Shown here one piece after another: positions 42,809-51,582 of a stretch of DNA of 64,000 nucleotides. Made by a program: the position numbers and the translations under genes. This DNA is from Actibacterium lipolyticum (GTDB lineage Bacteria; Pseudomonadota; Alphaproteobacteria; Rhodobacterales; Rhodobacteraceae), in the NCBI RefSeq assembly GCF_900184935.1, contig NZ_FXYE01000001.1, forward strand, positions 1,674,001-1,738,000, given 5' to 3'. The notes beneath the pieces are model-generated. The model was given only the letters and a program-made list of their open reading frames with translations, had not been told where the DNA came from and searched no databases. Positions within the stretch are counted from its first letter, which is position 1; the number at the start of each line of letters is the position of its first letter.

Positions 42809-44208
42809 GCTGCGGCCTCTTGCGCCTTGGCCGCGTGCTTGGCGGCGGCTTTCAGACGCCATGGCGCGTCCCGCTCCCAGTCGCCAGCCATGATCGAACC
42901 GTATGGCAGGATCTCATCGACCAGTTCAGCCAGTTCGAACCGCTCCATCTGCTCGCGCACTTTCGCGGCGGGCTTATATGCCGACGGCAACTCAGAGATA
43001 TCGACATTGCCAGAATAGAAACGAACATCCAGCCCCACGGTTTCGCGGGCAAAGATGTCGGCCTCGGCCTCATCGCCCATGGCACGTTTATGCGCCCCGC
43101 GCGACATGTTGCGCCCCGCCCCATGCGGAGCAAAACCCAAGTTGCGCGCGTTAGGCTCAGACCTAATCAACAACACCGGCTCGGCCATGTTAAGCGGCAC
43201 AATCTGCACACCGTTGGTATCGGGAAGCATCTCGTCATCGATCGGCGTGGCGCCCTTGGCGTGATAGAACAGGTCACCTTTCCGGAACACGAAGTTATGT
43301 TCGTTCCAGAACCGTTCACGCACCTTGCCACCAGCAAAGATCGTTGCCGCCTGATGGATGCCGTTGTGGTTTGCCTTGGTCCATTTGCGGATCAACTGCA
43401 ACGCAGCCCAATAGGCCTCTCCATCATTGGTATCGGCCGGGATCCAAGCGTTTTGTTTCAACACACCGTGCGCCAGCTTCTTGCGCCACGTTTCCGCACA
43501 GCGCATCCCAAGCTTGTACAGCCCCGCCCCCGGACCACGCGAACCGTGATGCGTGACCAGACATGTCGTGCCGTTGGCCTTGGACACACCGACATAGGCG
43601 AAGTGGTTTCCATCTCCCTGCGTTCCCAACTGTTCCTGGGCGGCTTGCAGGATCTTTTTGTCGTTCAGGAAAGGGTTTTCCCGAAACGCATCATAAAGAT
43701 CCGGCGACATGGTATAGCGTTGGCCGTTCATCCGCCCGCCGGGGCCGAAATGCGTGGCCTTGTGCACCGCATCCAGAACCGTCTTGGGGTCGGAATCCTC
43801 AAACTCTGTCACCATGACCGAACAGCAGATGTCAGCCGAATGCATCCCCGGGTGGATCGCGTTTTCAGCAATCGCTACGCCGCCCACAGGGATCGTTCCT
43901 TTGGGCCCAGCCGGACACGCGTCAGGCATCACCGCACCACCGCGCAGCGTGGGCGTGCGCATTAGCACGTCCATCGTTTCGGTAACTTTGGCAAAGTTGT
44001 CTTCTTCGGCCTCTGTTTCGGCTTCCAGATTGATTTGATAGGCAGGCGCATCCTGAAGACGCAGCTTGGGCGCTGGTTTATTCTGCGCCACCCATTGTGC
44101 AAGCGCATCGCCGCTTAGATCAAGCGCGCGCACTTCTTCCAAAGCCTTGCCAAGGTCAGGGCCTTGCTCAAAACCAAAATCAATCAAATCCTTACCGGTA
44201 ATCGTCAT
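42805..44208 (-). CDS. rtcB: RtcB family RNA ligase
   Basis: GTP- and Mn-dependent 3'-phosphate RNA ligase family, 467 residues. Metal-site residues include an Asp-Cys pair in ADICCSV, and later His in GDGNHFAYVG and HHGSRGPG. A His in GAGRNMSRGAHKR is the likely guanylylation site. The DICCS signature differs from the GxDIGCG of E. coli RtcB, so it is a divergent subgroup. No partner RtcA or RtcR is nearby. Targets unknown. Confidence 0.88.
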   Translation of the reverse strand: MTITGKDLIDFGFEQGPDLGKALEEVRALDLSGDALAQWVAQNKPAPKLRLQDAPAYQINLEAETEAEEDNFAKVTETMDVLMRTPTLRGGAVMPDACPAGPKGTIPVGGVAIAENAIHPGMHSADICCSVMVTEFEDSDPKTVLDAVHKATHFGPGGRMNGQRYTMSPDLYDAFRENPFLNDKKILQAAQEQLGTQGDGNHFAYVGVSKANGTTCLVTHHGSRGPGAGLYKLGMRCAETWRKKLAHGVLKQNAWIPADTNDGEAYWAALQLIRKWTKANHNGIHQAATIFAGGKVRERFWNEHNFVFRKGDLFYHAKGATPIDDEMLPDTNGVQIVPLNMAEPVLLIRSEPNARNLGFAPHGAGRNMSRGAHKRAMGDEAEADIFARETVGLDVRFYSGNVDISELPSAYKPAAKVREQMERFELAELVDEILPYGSIMAGDWERDAPWRLKAAAKHAAKAQEAAA

Positions 44209-44276
44209 TGTACTAGTCCATTTTCCCTCGTTTCAAAAAAGACCGCAAAAATGCGGCTGAGATGAGACCGGACCCG

Positions 44277-44314
44277 AAAAAATAAATTGGGGGACCGGCC
44301 TGTGCCGATCCCCC
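44277..44314 (-). terminator. Terminator after rpmA
   Basis: On the minus strand an 11-bp stem (44304-44314 with 44289-44299, loop of 4) is followed by a T-rich tail (complement of 44277-44288), about 30 nt after the rpmA stop. One base pair is a G-T wobble. Confidence 0.88.
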
Positions 44315-44342
44315 TAATAACTTTAAACCTTGAGGTTTCGGC

Positions 44343-44612
44343 TTATTCAGCGGCCTCCGCCACCGGGAGAACCGAAATAAAGGTACGGCCCTTGAGGCCC
44401 TTGTGGAACTTCACGGCGCCTTCGTTGGTCGCAAAAATGGTGTGATCTTTGCCCATGCCAACGTTTTCACCCGGCCACCACTTGGTGCCGCGCTGACGCA
44501 CGATGATGTTGCCAGGAATTACAGCTTCGCCGCCGTATTTCTTGACGCCAAGGCGACGACCGGCTGAGTCGCGGCCGTTACGGGATGAACCGCCTGCTTT
44601 CTTATGTGCCAT
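44343..44612 (-). CDS. rpmA: 50S ribosomal protein L27
   Basis: Large-subunit protein near the peptidyl transferase centre. The 89-residue product has the start [20 protein letters not shown], matching L27 without the cleaved N-terminal extension seen in some Firmicutes. It follows rplU by 6 nt and ends before a strong terminator. Confidence 0.97.
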   Translation of the reverse strand: MAHKKAGGSSRNGRDSAGRRLGVKKYGGEAVIPGNIIVRQRGTKWWPGENVGMGKDHTIFATNEGAVKFHKGLKGRTFISVLPVAEAAE

Positions 44613-44618
44613 CTGTCG

Positions 44619-45326
44619 TTACTCCTGTTCTGCTGCGAACTTGGCTGCTTGCTCCAGCCAGTTATCGCGTTCGATACGGCCTTTGAATGAAAGCTTGTCA
44701 TCCATATAGGCGATCTCGTCTGCGGTCCAAGCGGCAACTTGGTCGAAGTGGAAAACGCCGTTTTCGTGCAACAGGCCTTCCAGTTTAGGACCAACACCCG
44801 AGATCTTTTTCAGATCGTCAGCTTTGCCACCACGTGCTTCAGTCAGCAGGTTGGCAGGCTTGGTGCCACCTTCGGATGCTGCAGCAGCAGGCGCTTCGGC
44901 CTTAGCAGCAGCTTTCTTTGGTGCGGCTTTCTTGGGGGCAGCTTTTGCAGCAGGCGCAGCAGCAGCGATCGCCGCAACAGAACCTGCACCAACAGCAGCT
45001 TTAACGCCGGACTTGTCGGCACCCTTTTCAAGAATGTCTGTCACGCGCAGAAGCGTCAGTTGCTGACGGTGACCCTTTGTGCGCTGCGAACCGTGCTTAC
45101 GGCGGCGCTTAACGAAGTTAATCGTCTTGGGGCCTTTGATCTGTTCGATGACTTCAGCTTGAACGCCAGCACCATCAACGGTGGGCGTACCAACTTGGCC
45201 ACCAACCATCAGAATTTCGTTGAACTGGATTGTTTCACCGGCTTCCGCCGCCAGTTTCTCGACACGCAGAACATCGCCCGACTGGACTTTGTACTGTTTG
45301 CCACCGGTCTTCAGGACCGCAAACAT
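44619..45326 (-). CDS. rplU: 50S ribosomal protein L21 with C-terminal extension
   Basis: L21 core (about residues 1 to 103, [18 protein letters not shown]) followed by an Ala/Lys-rich linker (about 120 to 160). A helix-hairpin-helix-like domain with [17 protein letters not shown] ends the protein (about 180 to 235). Total 235 residues versus about 103 for ordinary L21. ATG 45326 follows AAGGAAGAT. The linker plus HhH domain probably extends from the ribosome surface, but its role is unknown. Confidence 0.93.
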   Translation of the reverse strand: MFAVLKTGGKQYKVQSGDVLRVEKLAAEAGETIQFNEILMVGGQVGTPTVDGAGVQAEVIEQIKGPKTINFVKRRRKHGSQRTKGHRQQLTLLRVTDILEKGADKSGVKAAVGAGSVAAIAAAAPAAKAAPKKAAPKKAAAKAEAPAAAASEGGTKPANLLTEARGGKADDLKKISGVGPKLEGLLHENGVFHFDQVAAWTADEIAYMDDKLSFKGRIERDNWLEQAAKFAAEQE

Positions 45327-45462
45327 ATGATCTTCCTTATTCACCCGCGTCATGTGGCCCCGCAATTAGCGGTGTTGGTGCCGAAGCGCCGTCTGACAGC
45401 GCGCCCCTTTGGGGACGATAGTTAACACATCCGCAAAGGCGGACCCCTTGCAGAGAAGGCGG

Positions 45463-45491
45463 CTTATCGTAGAAGATAGGTTTTAAGTCAA
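45463..45491 (-). promoter_or_regulatory. Sigma-70-type promoter of rplU
   Basis: TTGACT (45486-45491) and GATAAG (45463-45468) on the minus strand, 17-nt spacer, 137 nt before the rplU start. This leaves room for a leader. Five of six and four of six consensus matches. Confidence 0.6.
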
Positions 45492-45508
45492 CCCCGAAAG
45501 GCTGAACA

Positions 45509-45865
45509 ATGTCCCTGCCCCGCTGGCTTTTGCCAACCTTGTTGTTGGCCGCATGCGCAGGCGGCGAAGCAAGTCATATTCCACATCCGCTTGCCCTGCC
45601 CGGCGCAGCAATCAGCACCGCGGTGGAGAACAGCGTTTATAACGCCAAACGAAGCAAAGTGAAGACGTTTGTAACCGCGCACTTGCCCCAGATTGAGGCC
45701 GAGATCATCCAAGGTGGCGGCCCCACTTTGACGCAGGCAATGGCGCTGGCCAAAGTGCCGGCGGATCGACAGCCCGAACTTGTTGCGCGCCTAGGCGAAG
45801 ATATCGACCTTTATCGCGCAGACGCCGAAGCGCTTACCGTCGCGCTGATGGTGCATGGCAATTAG
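45509..45865 (+). CDS. Small predicted lipoprotein
   Basis: A 118-residue secreted protein with a lipobox ending LLLAACAGG, placing the lipid Cys at 16. The mature part is helical, without recognised motif. It starts within 20 nt of the divergent rplU promoter. Its stop overlaps that of the convergent DUF2059 gene by 4 nt. No function proposed. Confidence 0.7.
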   Translation: MSLPRWLLPTLLLAACAGGEASHIPHPLALPGAAISTAVENSVYNAKRSKVKTFVTAHLPQIEAEIIQGGGPTLTQAMALAKVPADRQPELVARLGEDIDLYRADAEALTVALMVHGN

Positions 45866-46686
45866 ATATCTTGCCCCGCAATGAATTGCGCCGCGCCCAA
45901 GCCAAGCTCGCGAGAGATGGTACGAAACACAATGTCGAACCCTTCGAACATCGCGACATTCAACGCCCGCCCTTCTTTGGTTGCCGACGCATCAATATAG
46001 GCACGCAAATCCGCGTCATTCAGCGGCTGATATGCAAACGCCAGATACGAAAACAACCAGTCAGCTGTTTCGGCCCGCAGGTCTTCTTCTTGTGACCACA
46101 CATCCGCAAGCATCTGCTCTTCGGTAACTTCGAACGGGAACGCCCCGCCATCGACAAGGCCTTGGAAAAAGGCAAAGTTCGCATTCAATCCACCGGCCAC
46201 GTTCCACGAGATCAGCTCGTTCACCGCTTCGAACTCTTTCAGAACGTCCAGACGCGGATCCCCCTCAGAGCGCATTCTGGCCAGACGGTCCCGCCCAGCC
46301 TCATCCACGCCATCGTCAAGCATCGCCCGCCGAGCAGCGATTTCCAGCTCTACGATCTTCACGCCACGTTCGGACGAGAAAAATTCGATCAACGGGTCAA
46401 GGTCGGCGCTGTCCAGTTCGTCTTCCAGAACGCCAACCATCAAATCTTCCATCCGCTCTAGGTCATAGACGCTGGCGACCATCGCCTGCCAACGCGCGCC
46501 ACCGCGCTCGGCAAACATCTCTGCCTCGATCTCGTCGCCATAGGCGGTGCCCTCTTGCACCATAATCTCAAGCGAATCTGAAAGACGCAGCGCATCCACC
46601 AATTCGACAAGTTTCGGCGATGGCTCCGCGCTCAGCGGTGACGCGAAAACCGCAGCGGCAAAGAAAAGAATGAAAGGTTTAAACAT
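45862..46686 (-). CDS. DUF2059-type secreted protein
   Basis: A 274-residue periplasmic protein with a signal peptide (MFKPFILFFAAAVFASPLSA). The helical mature region resembles the DUF2059 family and includes the EFFSSERGVKIVELE-like segment typical of it. A start at 46686 is chosen over the frame to 46794, since the signal peptide begins there. Function unknown. Confidence 0.75.
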   Translation of the reverse strand: MFKPFILFFAAAVFASPLSAEPSPKLVELVDALRLSDSLEIMVQEGTAYGDEIEAEMFAERGGARWQAMVASVYDLERMEDLMVGVLEDELDSADLDPLIEFFSSERGVKIVELEIAARRAMLDDGVDEAGRDRLARMRSEGDPRLDVLKEFEAVNELISWNVAGGLNANFAFFQGLVDGGAFPFEVTEEQMLADVWSQEEDLRAETADWLFSYLAFAYQPLNDADLRAYIDASATKEGRALNVAMFEGFDIVFRTISRELGLGAAQFIAGQDI

Positions 46687-46825
46687 AGGATGCCCCAAAG
46701 ACTTGTTGGCCTGAACGTAAGCTTCCGCCCCACCTTTTCCAAGGTAGAATGCCGTGTGAGCAAATAACGGCTTGCACCGCCCGCCGCTTGGCACTAAATC
46801 CCCCCCTCACAAGCCACTGGCCTGC

Positions 46826-46915
46826 GGAGAGGTGCCGGAGTGGTCGAACGGGGCGGTCTCGAAAACCGTTGTGGGTGCAAGCCCACCCAGGGTTCGAATC
46901 CCTGTCTCTCCGCCA
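46826..46915 (+). tRNA. tRNA-Ser (anticodon CGA)
   Basis: A 90-nt class II tRNA: acceptor stem GGAGAGG (46826-46832) pairs with TCTCTCC (46905-46911) with one G-U, discriminator G, encoded CCA (46913-46915), long variable arm and a T loop GGTTCGAATCC. The anticodon loop CTCGAAA reads CGA for UCG. It is the left boundary of the genomic island. Confidence 0.95.
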
Positions 46916-47092
46916 CAAGTCTTTGATTGCATTGCAATTATAAGATGGCATTACATACCACATTCCGAGCCAGTGCATGGTAGAGTCGGCATACTATGCC
47001 GTGTTTCCGCTCCACTGCATGCACCGACTATGCCGTTCCAGCACAGAATTATATCTCTTGGCCAAGCGATTTATCACTTCCAAAACGACGAA

Positions 47093-47114
47093 GCCCCGCC
47101 GTTTCCGGCGGGGC
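47093..47114 (-). terminator. Terminator-like hairpin after integrase
   Basis: Perfect 9-bp GC stem (47093-47101 with 47106-47114, loop of 4) 26 nt past the integrase stop, between the tRNA and int. A short T-rich stretch is present on the minus strand. Confidence 0.65.
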
Positions 47115-47139
47115 CTTCATCAGTCTGTTTCGGTTGGTA

Positions 47140-48222
47140 TCAGAGGCCGACGTTGCCATCAGCTTCGGCAATCACCTGCTGCTCCTGTGACAGGTAGCGG
47201 AAGTAATAGCGCTCGGTTGTCTTCACGGATCCGTGCCCGATGTAGCGCTGCACGCGATAAACCGACCAACCTTCTTTAAGGCGCTCAATGGCAAACTTGT
47301 GGCGGATATCATGGAGGCGAGCGCCGAACTCGGTCTCTTGCGCATAATCCCAGAACATGTTGGCCGCGCTACGATAATAGCCATCCTCGGTCTTGTTCCA
47401 GAAGACATATGGCGACCGATTGGAGCGACGAATCTTCAACAGGATGTCGACCGCCTGCTGACGCAGAGTGATGGTCCGGATCTTGCGTCCCTTAGTGTGT
47501 CGCAATGTCAGTGTTACATGCCCCTCGACGGGTTTTTCTATGCCTTTCAGATCCGCCCATTTGATCATCGATATTTCTGTAACACGGCCCCCGGTTGCAT
47601 CAAGGAATGCCGGGAAAACGGCGAGGGTTCCGGGTGCGCGCCGTCCGAGCTTTTGGATAGCCGCATCCGTGGGGAGCACGATGTCCGGCAGGCTTTCCTT
47701 CATTCCAGCCTTCTCGAATTGTAGAACTGGATTCATTTCGATCCAGCCCAGATTTTTGATATGACTCATGAGATGATTGAAAGCGGTGAGGTCGCGATTT
47801 ATCGTCGCGACAGAAACTCCCGCATCCTTGCGCATAGCAACAAATTCCGAGATCGTTTTCAGGTCGATTTCCCATGCTCCGGCCGTCTCGATATCGTCGC
47901 CGCGCTCTTCGAAGACCTCTATTAAAGTCAGGCCAATCTGGCGCAGGCTTGTCTGATACCGTTTGCGGGTTTTTGCGGACCATCCATGGTCCGGGTCGAA
48001 ATGCTTCAGGCTATCGTAGAAGCCTGTGAAGCCGGCATGAAAGAGCCAATCTGACTCGCCGCGCTCGGCCTTCCCTCTCAGTTCTTTGATCCGGTCTCGC
48101 GCTTTCTTTTCCGCGACCCGTTTAGAAGTTGTGCGAAGCGACTCTCTGTATTCTTTCCCGTCGATTGTGACGCGGAGGTAGTAATTTTTGCTGTTGCGGG
48201 GAGTGTAGATGTTGTTTGCCAT
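47140..48222 (-). CDS. int: Tyrosine-type integrase
   Basis: Site-specific recombinase of 360 residues that probably inserted the island at tRNA-Ser. Catalytic set visible: Arg213 (GGRVTE), Lys244 (HTKGR), His304 and Arg307 (HDIRH), His330 (IGHG) and Tyr339 or 340. An AP2-like arm-binding N-terminus (YYLRVTIDGKEYRESLRTTS) is present. ATG 48222 follows AAAGGAAACA; the frame extends to 48273. It overlaps the upstream HTH gene by 145 nt. Confidence 0.93.
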   Translation of the reverse strand: MANNIYTPRNSKNYYLRVTIDGKEYRESLRTTSKRVAEKKARDRIKELRGKAERGESDWLFHAGFTGFYDSLKHFDPDHGWSAKTRKRYQTSLRQIGLTLIEVFEERGDDIETAGAWEIDLKTISEFVAMRKDAGVSVATINRDLTAFNHLMSHIKNLGWIEMNPVLQFEKAGMKESLPDIVLPTDAAIQKLGRRAPGTLAVFPAFLDATGGRVTEISMIKWADLKGIEKPVEGHVTLTLRHTKGRKIRTITLRQQAVDILLKIRRSNRSPYVFWNKTEDGYYRSAANMFWDYAQETEFGARLHDIRHKFAIERLKEGWSVYRVQRYIGHGSVKTTERYYFRYLSQEQQVIAEADGNVGL

Positions 48223-48443
48223 TTGTTTCCTTTTGTGAGCCAAAGAGCGAGCAGATCCTGATCGAAGGTCCAAATCTCGCCGTGCTTAACTGCGCCGGGA
48301 ATTTTTTGCTTCGACGCGAGCTCTGTGATTGTCCGACGCTTCAATCCCGAGAGTTCGACAACTACGTCGACCCGCACCCGCGGCTTCATGTCAGCCAAGA
48401 CGGGTATTGCGTCTTGGAATGATCCCGTTGATGCTTTGGTCAC
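48078..48443 (-). CDS. Helix-turn-helix protein, excisionase-like
   Basis: A 121-residue basic protein with a central HTH (VVVELSGLKRRTITELASKQ, residues about 25 to 44) and the strand-like GEIWTFDQDLLALWLTKGNK after it, as in HTH_17 or AlpA-type DNA-binding domains. GTG 48443 follows AGGAAGGCGG; the frame extends to 48563. Its lysine/arginine-rich C-terminus (about 70 residues) is encoded within the integrase gene in another frame. Probably directs integrase (excisionase). Confidence 0.65.
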   Translation of the reverse strand: MTKASTGSFQDAIPVLADMKPRVRVDVVVELSGLKRRTITELASKQKIPGAVKHGEIWTFDQDLLALWLTKGNKWQTTSTLPATAKITTSASQSTGKNTESRFAQLLNGSRKRKRETGSKN

Positions 48444-48874
48444 GTGTCTGCCGCCTTCCTGTAGCCGCCAGCGATCCCGGCGGCAGGTCCTTCTCAGGAC
48501 CTCATTGGTGTCGAAGATAAGATTGGGTTCATCTCTCTTCGACGAGTCGCAGAACGCGGCCAAATTCAGTCAATTTCTTCACTTGGCGAATGTAGTTAAT
48601 TGATTCCGTTAGATTCTTTTTTGCGACACAAGACATGCTTTCTGATGATTGGCCTGCCTTTGGGCAGAAATAGGAGGAAGTCCGTTTCTGCTACCCGCAG
48701 CGAACCGGCCGAGTACAACATCCATAGCGATCCGGGCTAAGAAAGACTTGGCTCTCCGATAAAGATGAAAGAGCCCCGCATCCGGGCCTCGCGCGGCTCC
48801 CCTCCCCCCTGGCCGAGACGACCTCTGGCCAGGGAAGTAGACCTGATCGAAGTTCACCTAAGCAACTTTCGACG
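48444..48874. other. Island gap without supported gene
   Basis: Two overlapping minus-strand frames (48609-48857 and 48691-48882) use GTG starts and have atypical composition; neither resembles a family. I see no RNA gene. The stretch may carry the promoter of the HTH and int genes. Confidence 0.4.
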
Positions 48875-49315
48875 TCATCCACCGAATCGCCGATTTACGA
48901 TGCGCTCAGCTGTAAGGCGATGCTCCAACACTAAAAGCATCTCGCGAAGAACGCGTAGATTGCCGAGACATCCTGAGATATGAGCGCCGCGCGGGGTCAG
49001 TATCCGCTCGTGTACGACAGTGCCGATCGCGCCCTCTTCCGGATCGTTGCGCCCATGAAAGACTGGCACGATGTCCTGGGTTTCCCGATCGAGCTCCTCG
49101 ACGAGGATCGAGACTACGTGATCCAGCGCCTCACACCCATCGTGTCGAAGCAGTCTGTCCTCGGAAAGGCTGTCCATGGATCGTCGGATCGCGTGCTGGT
49201 TTTGGCTTGCCCCCGCTACCTCTGCCGACGTTGCCACGTCCGTGACATGTCTGATTTTTTCGAGGGATCGCGCGCAGAGCTCCTCAAGGGGCATCGTGTG
49301 GAAAAAGTTCTTCAT
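48875..49315 (-). CDS. Hypothetical protein (island)
   Basis: A 146-residue soluble protein beginning MKNFFHTMPLEELC, helical, with no recognisable domain. ATG 49315 follows GGGAGTAGGT with suitable spacing. It is preceded by a second unrecognised gene on the same strand, 71 nt away, and the two may form one cargo unit. Conservation in similar islands would tell if it is defence or regulatory. Confidence 0.6.
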   Translation of the reverse strand: MKNFFHTMPLEELCARSLEKIRHVTDVATSAEVAGASQNQHAIRRSMDSLSEDRLLRHDGCEALDHVVSILVEELDRETQDIVPVFHGRNDPEEGAIGTVVHERILTPRGAHISGCLGNLRVLREMLLVLEHRLTAERIVNRRFGG

Positions 49316-49386
49316 GACCTACTCCCGGTCTCACCGTGGCGAAATGCCAAGGCTTCAAGACGCCGGCCGAAAGGCCGGCAGAACGG

Positions 49387-49803
49387 TCATGCCGCAGAGA
49401 GATCAAATGTCTCGCGTTGGACGACGTCGCAGGCCGGATGCTCTTCGGCAATTGCGACGAGTAGGTCGAAGAGCCGGTCGGCCACGAGACAGACCTCCTC
49501 AACACTTGGGTCCAGAAGATCAAGCGCCATGAAACGCGAGGTTTCCTCACGCTCTGGATCCCCGACAAAATCCAGCATGAGCAACCTGTGTAGCCAGACA
49601 AGTTCATGCTTGAGTGATTTAGAGAGGACTGCGCTTTCGGCGATATTCGAATACAGTCGCAAGCAGCGGCGATGCGCGGCCGGTCCGCCGAGAATTGTGA
49701 CGGCGTTCAATATCGCCACACCACATTCATGGAAAAAATCTCTGGTTAGTTCGAGTGCGTGGTCGTTCCCCGCTGTCCGCAACAAAACTGATTGAATAGA
49801 CAT
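49387..49803 (-). CDS. Hypothetical protein (island)
   Basis: A 138-residue helical protein (MSIQSVLLRTAGNDHALEL) with a Cys-rich middle (FFHECGVA, RRCLRLY). ATG 49803 follows GGAGG at 7-nt spacing; the longer frame to 49842 has no ribosome site. It lies 71 nt before the 146-aa gene on the same strand. No family recognised. Confidence 0.6.
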   Translation of the reverse strand: MSIQSVLLRTAGNDHALELTRDFFHECGVAILNAVTILGGPAAHRRCLRLYSNIAESAVLSKSLKHELVWLHRLLMLDFVGDPEREETSRFMALDLLDPSVEEVCLVADRLFDLLVAIAEEHPACDVVQRETFDLSAA

Positions 49804-50244
49804 ATGATACCTCCAATTTGTGCCGCCGATCATGGCGATCAAAACCCCGGGAGAGCCTCCTTTTGATTTCCAGGGTGGTTGCGCCGGTGTTCAGGTAGCA
49901 GCAGAGATTTTCACGGCCGGCGGGTTTCTTTATCTCTTCTGAGGCACTGCATTTTGTCTGCCGCGCTCTCGCGAGAAGGGGCGCGGCAGACAAAAATGCT
50001 GTCCGATCTAATTTTTCATGTTTATTCAAGATTTGCCGTAGGCCGTTCTCTACGGTCACTCACCAATTTGTGTCCTTTTAGACCCGCAGCGATAGCCAGG
50101 ATGCAATGGAGCGGTGGTGGGGATGAACTGAAACTACAGCGGGGATTGCCAAGTGGGTGCCATTTCACCAAGAAATCATATCATGCTAAATTTTCTGCCC
50201 TCGCAGTCAGGCAGACCAAAGATCAAGGACGATCGTTCTTGTTG
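49804..50244. other. Island gap containing a perfect inverted repeat
   Basis: A 441-bp non-coding stretch between the hypothetical pair and the 445-aa recombinase. Apart from the inverted repeat at 49952-49995, only low-quality frames are visible, one of which (49727-50059 minus) overlaps the hypothetical gene and is a shadow. Confidence 0.4.
49952..49995. repeat. Perfect 15-bp inverted repeat with nested palindrome
   Basis: Arms 49952-49966 and 49981-49995 are exact reverse complements (TTTTGTCTGCCGCGC and its partner). The 14-nt spacer begins with the 10-bp palindrome TCTCGCGAGA. The flanks add no T-run beyond the arms. It could be a bidirectional terminator, a recombinase or replication site, or an end of a smaller element. 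Confidence 0.75.
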
Positions 50245-51582
50245 CTATACTGCCTGTGCGATCTTCTGCCGATCCTTTTGCCAGGCGCGGACTGCGGCCT
50301 CGCTTTCACACTCAGTTGAGTATTCATCGCCCGCCTCGAGTGTCCCGTGGCCGAGATGCGTCGAGATGACTCGTGCGGCATTCTCCGGATCGTGCCTGCG
50401 CATGTAGTCCGCCGCGAGGGTCCGCAGGTCATGTGAAGGCACCCCGAGGGCCGCCTTGATCCGTTCACTCGGCCAATTTGCAGGCCTGGCCACATCAGAC
50501 AGTGTCAGCCAGTTTTTGCCGACAACCTCTCGATAGCGCATGTGGATAAATCTGTTTGGCCGACCGCACAGAATGAGCTCATCAAGGATTTCACCTATCT
50601 CCGGCCAGAGTTCGCCAGCTTCTGTTGTCCTGCCGGTCTTTCCCTGGTTCCACACGAGATGCCAAGTTCCATCCTTCTCGCGCCACAGATCGCTGCCAAT
50701 GGACCAGCGTGACATGTCCCCGGTCCTTGCAGGCTTGTTCATATCAACAGCACAGCATGCCACAGTCTGTAGCAGCAGCTCCTTGCGCGCTGAATGATCC
50801 GGCAACAGATCGGCTTCTAAAAGCAGATCGCCGATGACTTCGGCGATGTATTCAAATCCGCCCTTCTTCATCAGATCGCTTATGCGGGCGACCTTCAGCT
50901 TATCGCCCGATTGTGCCTCATGTCGTAGAGCTTCGCGCATGTAACGCATGCCATCGAGAGACTCGGCATCGACACCGCCAAGTCTGCCAAGAGCAATGAG
51001 GCCCTCAAGGTAATTGGCGATCGTGACCGGCCTGACGTTCGACTCACCGGCTCTGAAGGCCTCCCCGAGACAATATGCGGTATAGAATGTCAGGCGTTCA
51101 TCCGCGCCGCCCGAATTAACGATCTGGGCGCAGCGGGAGATGGAAGCGACATATCGTTCTCTGGAAGAGGCCTTGATCCGGGACCGGCGCAATGAAGGAT
51201 ACATGGCCTGCCAGGAAGTCGGCCATGATGCAATGAGAGATTCCTCGGAGGGCGTGTGTTGGGCGTGGGCGGGTGTCTTGCCCGGACGCCTTGCATACCA
51301 TTCCGCCCGCACCTGGCGCGCCGCCGCAGTCGAAACATCGGGCGCATGACGATCGAGCGCCCGCAGCAGGGTCGCCAAGGTGCTCTCGGAGGCGGCAGCG
51401 GCCCGGAAACTTTCCTCTCCTGGGGCCTCGATCGGCTCATGGCGTTGCTTTACGATCGCAAAGAAGCGCCCGATCACGGCAGCCGCGCCGGGCGCGAGAC
51501 TGTCACGGTTCTCGAGCATGTCACGCCGGATAGAGGCCGGAACCGGCGCAAGGTGTTCTTCGATGGTTTTCCTGCGTGTCAT
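50245..51582 (-). CDS. Tyrosine recombinase, 445 aa
   Basis: Second member of a tandem recombinase pair. The C-terminal catalytic domain shows Arg in the RTGDMSRW segment, the His-x-x-Arg motif in SHDLRTLAADYM, an LGHG turn and a likely nucleophile Tyr in GDEYST. The N-terminal part is unlike ordinary integrases. Its ATG overlaps the stop of the 645-aa recombinase by 4 nt, so both are translated together and may act as a complex. Confidence 0.85.
   Translation of the reverse strand: MTRRKTIEEHLAPVPASIRRDMLENRDSLAPGAAAVIGRFFAIVKQRHEPIEAPGEESFRAAAASESTLATLLRALDRHAPDVSTAAARQVRAEWYARRPGKTPAHAQHTPSEESLIASWPTSWQAMYPSLRRSRIKASSRERYVASISRCAQIVNSGGADERLTFYTAYCLGEAFRAGESNVRPVTIANYLEGLIALGRLGGVDAESLDGMRYMREALRHEAQSGDKLKVARISDLMKKGGFEYIAEVIGDLLLEADLLPDHSARKELLLQTVACCAVDMNKPARTGDMSRWSIGSDLWREKDGTWHLVWNQGKTGRTTEAGELWPEIGEILDELILCGRPNRFIHMRYREVVGKNWLTLSDVARPANWPSERIKAALGVPSHDLRTLAADYMRRHDPENAARVISTHLGHGTLEAGDEYSTECESEAAVRAWQKDRQKIAQAV

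Noticed and set aside
42820-43965. Rightward 381-aa frame across rtcB
   Set aside because: Antisense shadow of rtcB; no family resemblance and no ribosome site.
48609-48857. 82-aa leftward frame in the island
   Set aside because: GTG start without ribosome site, overlapped by another frame, no recognisable family.
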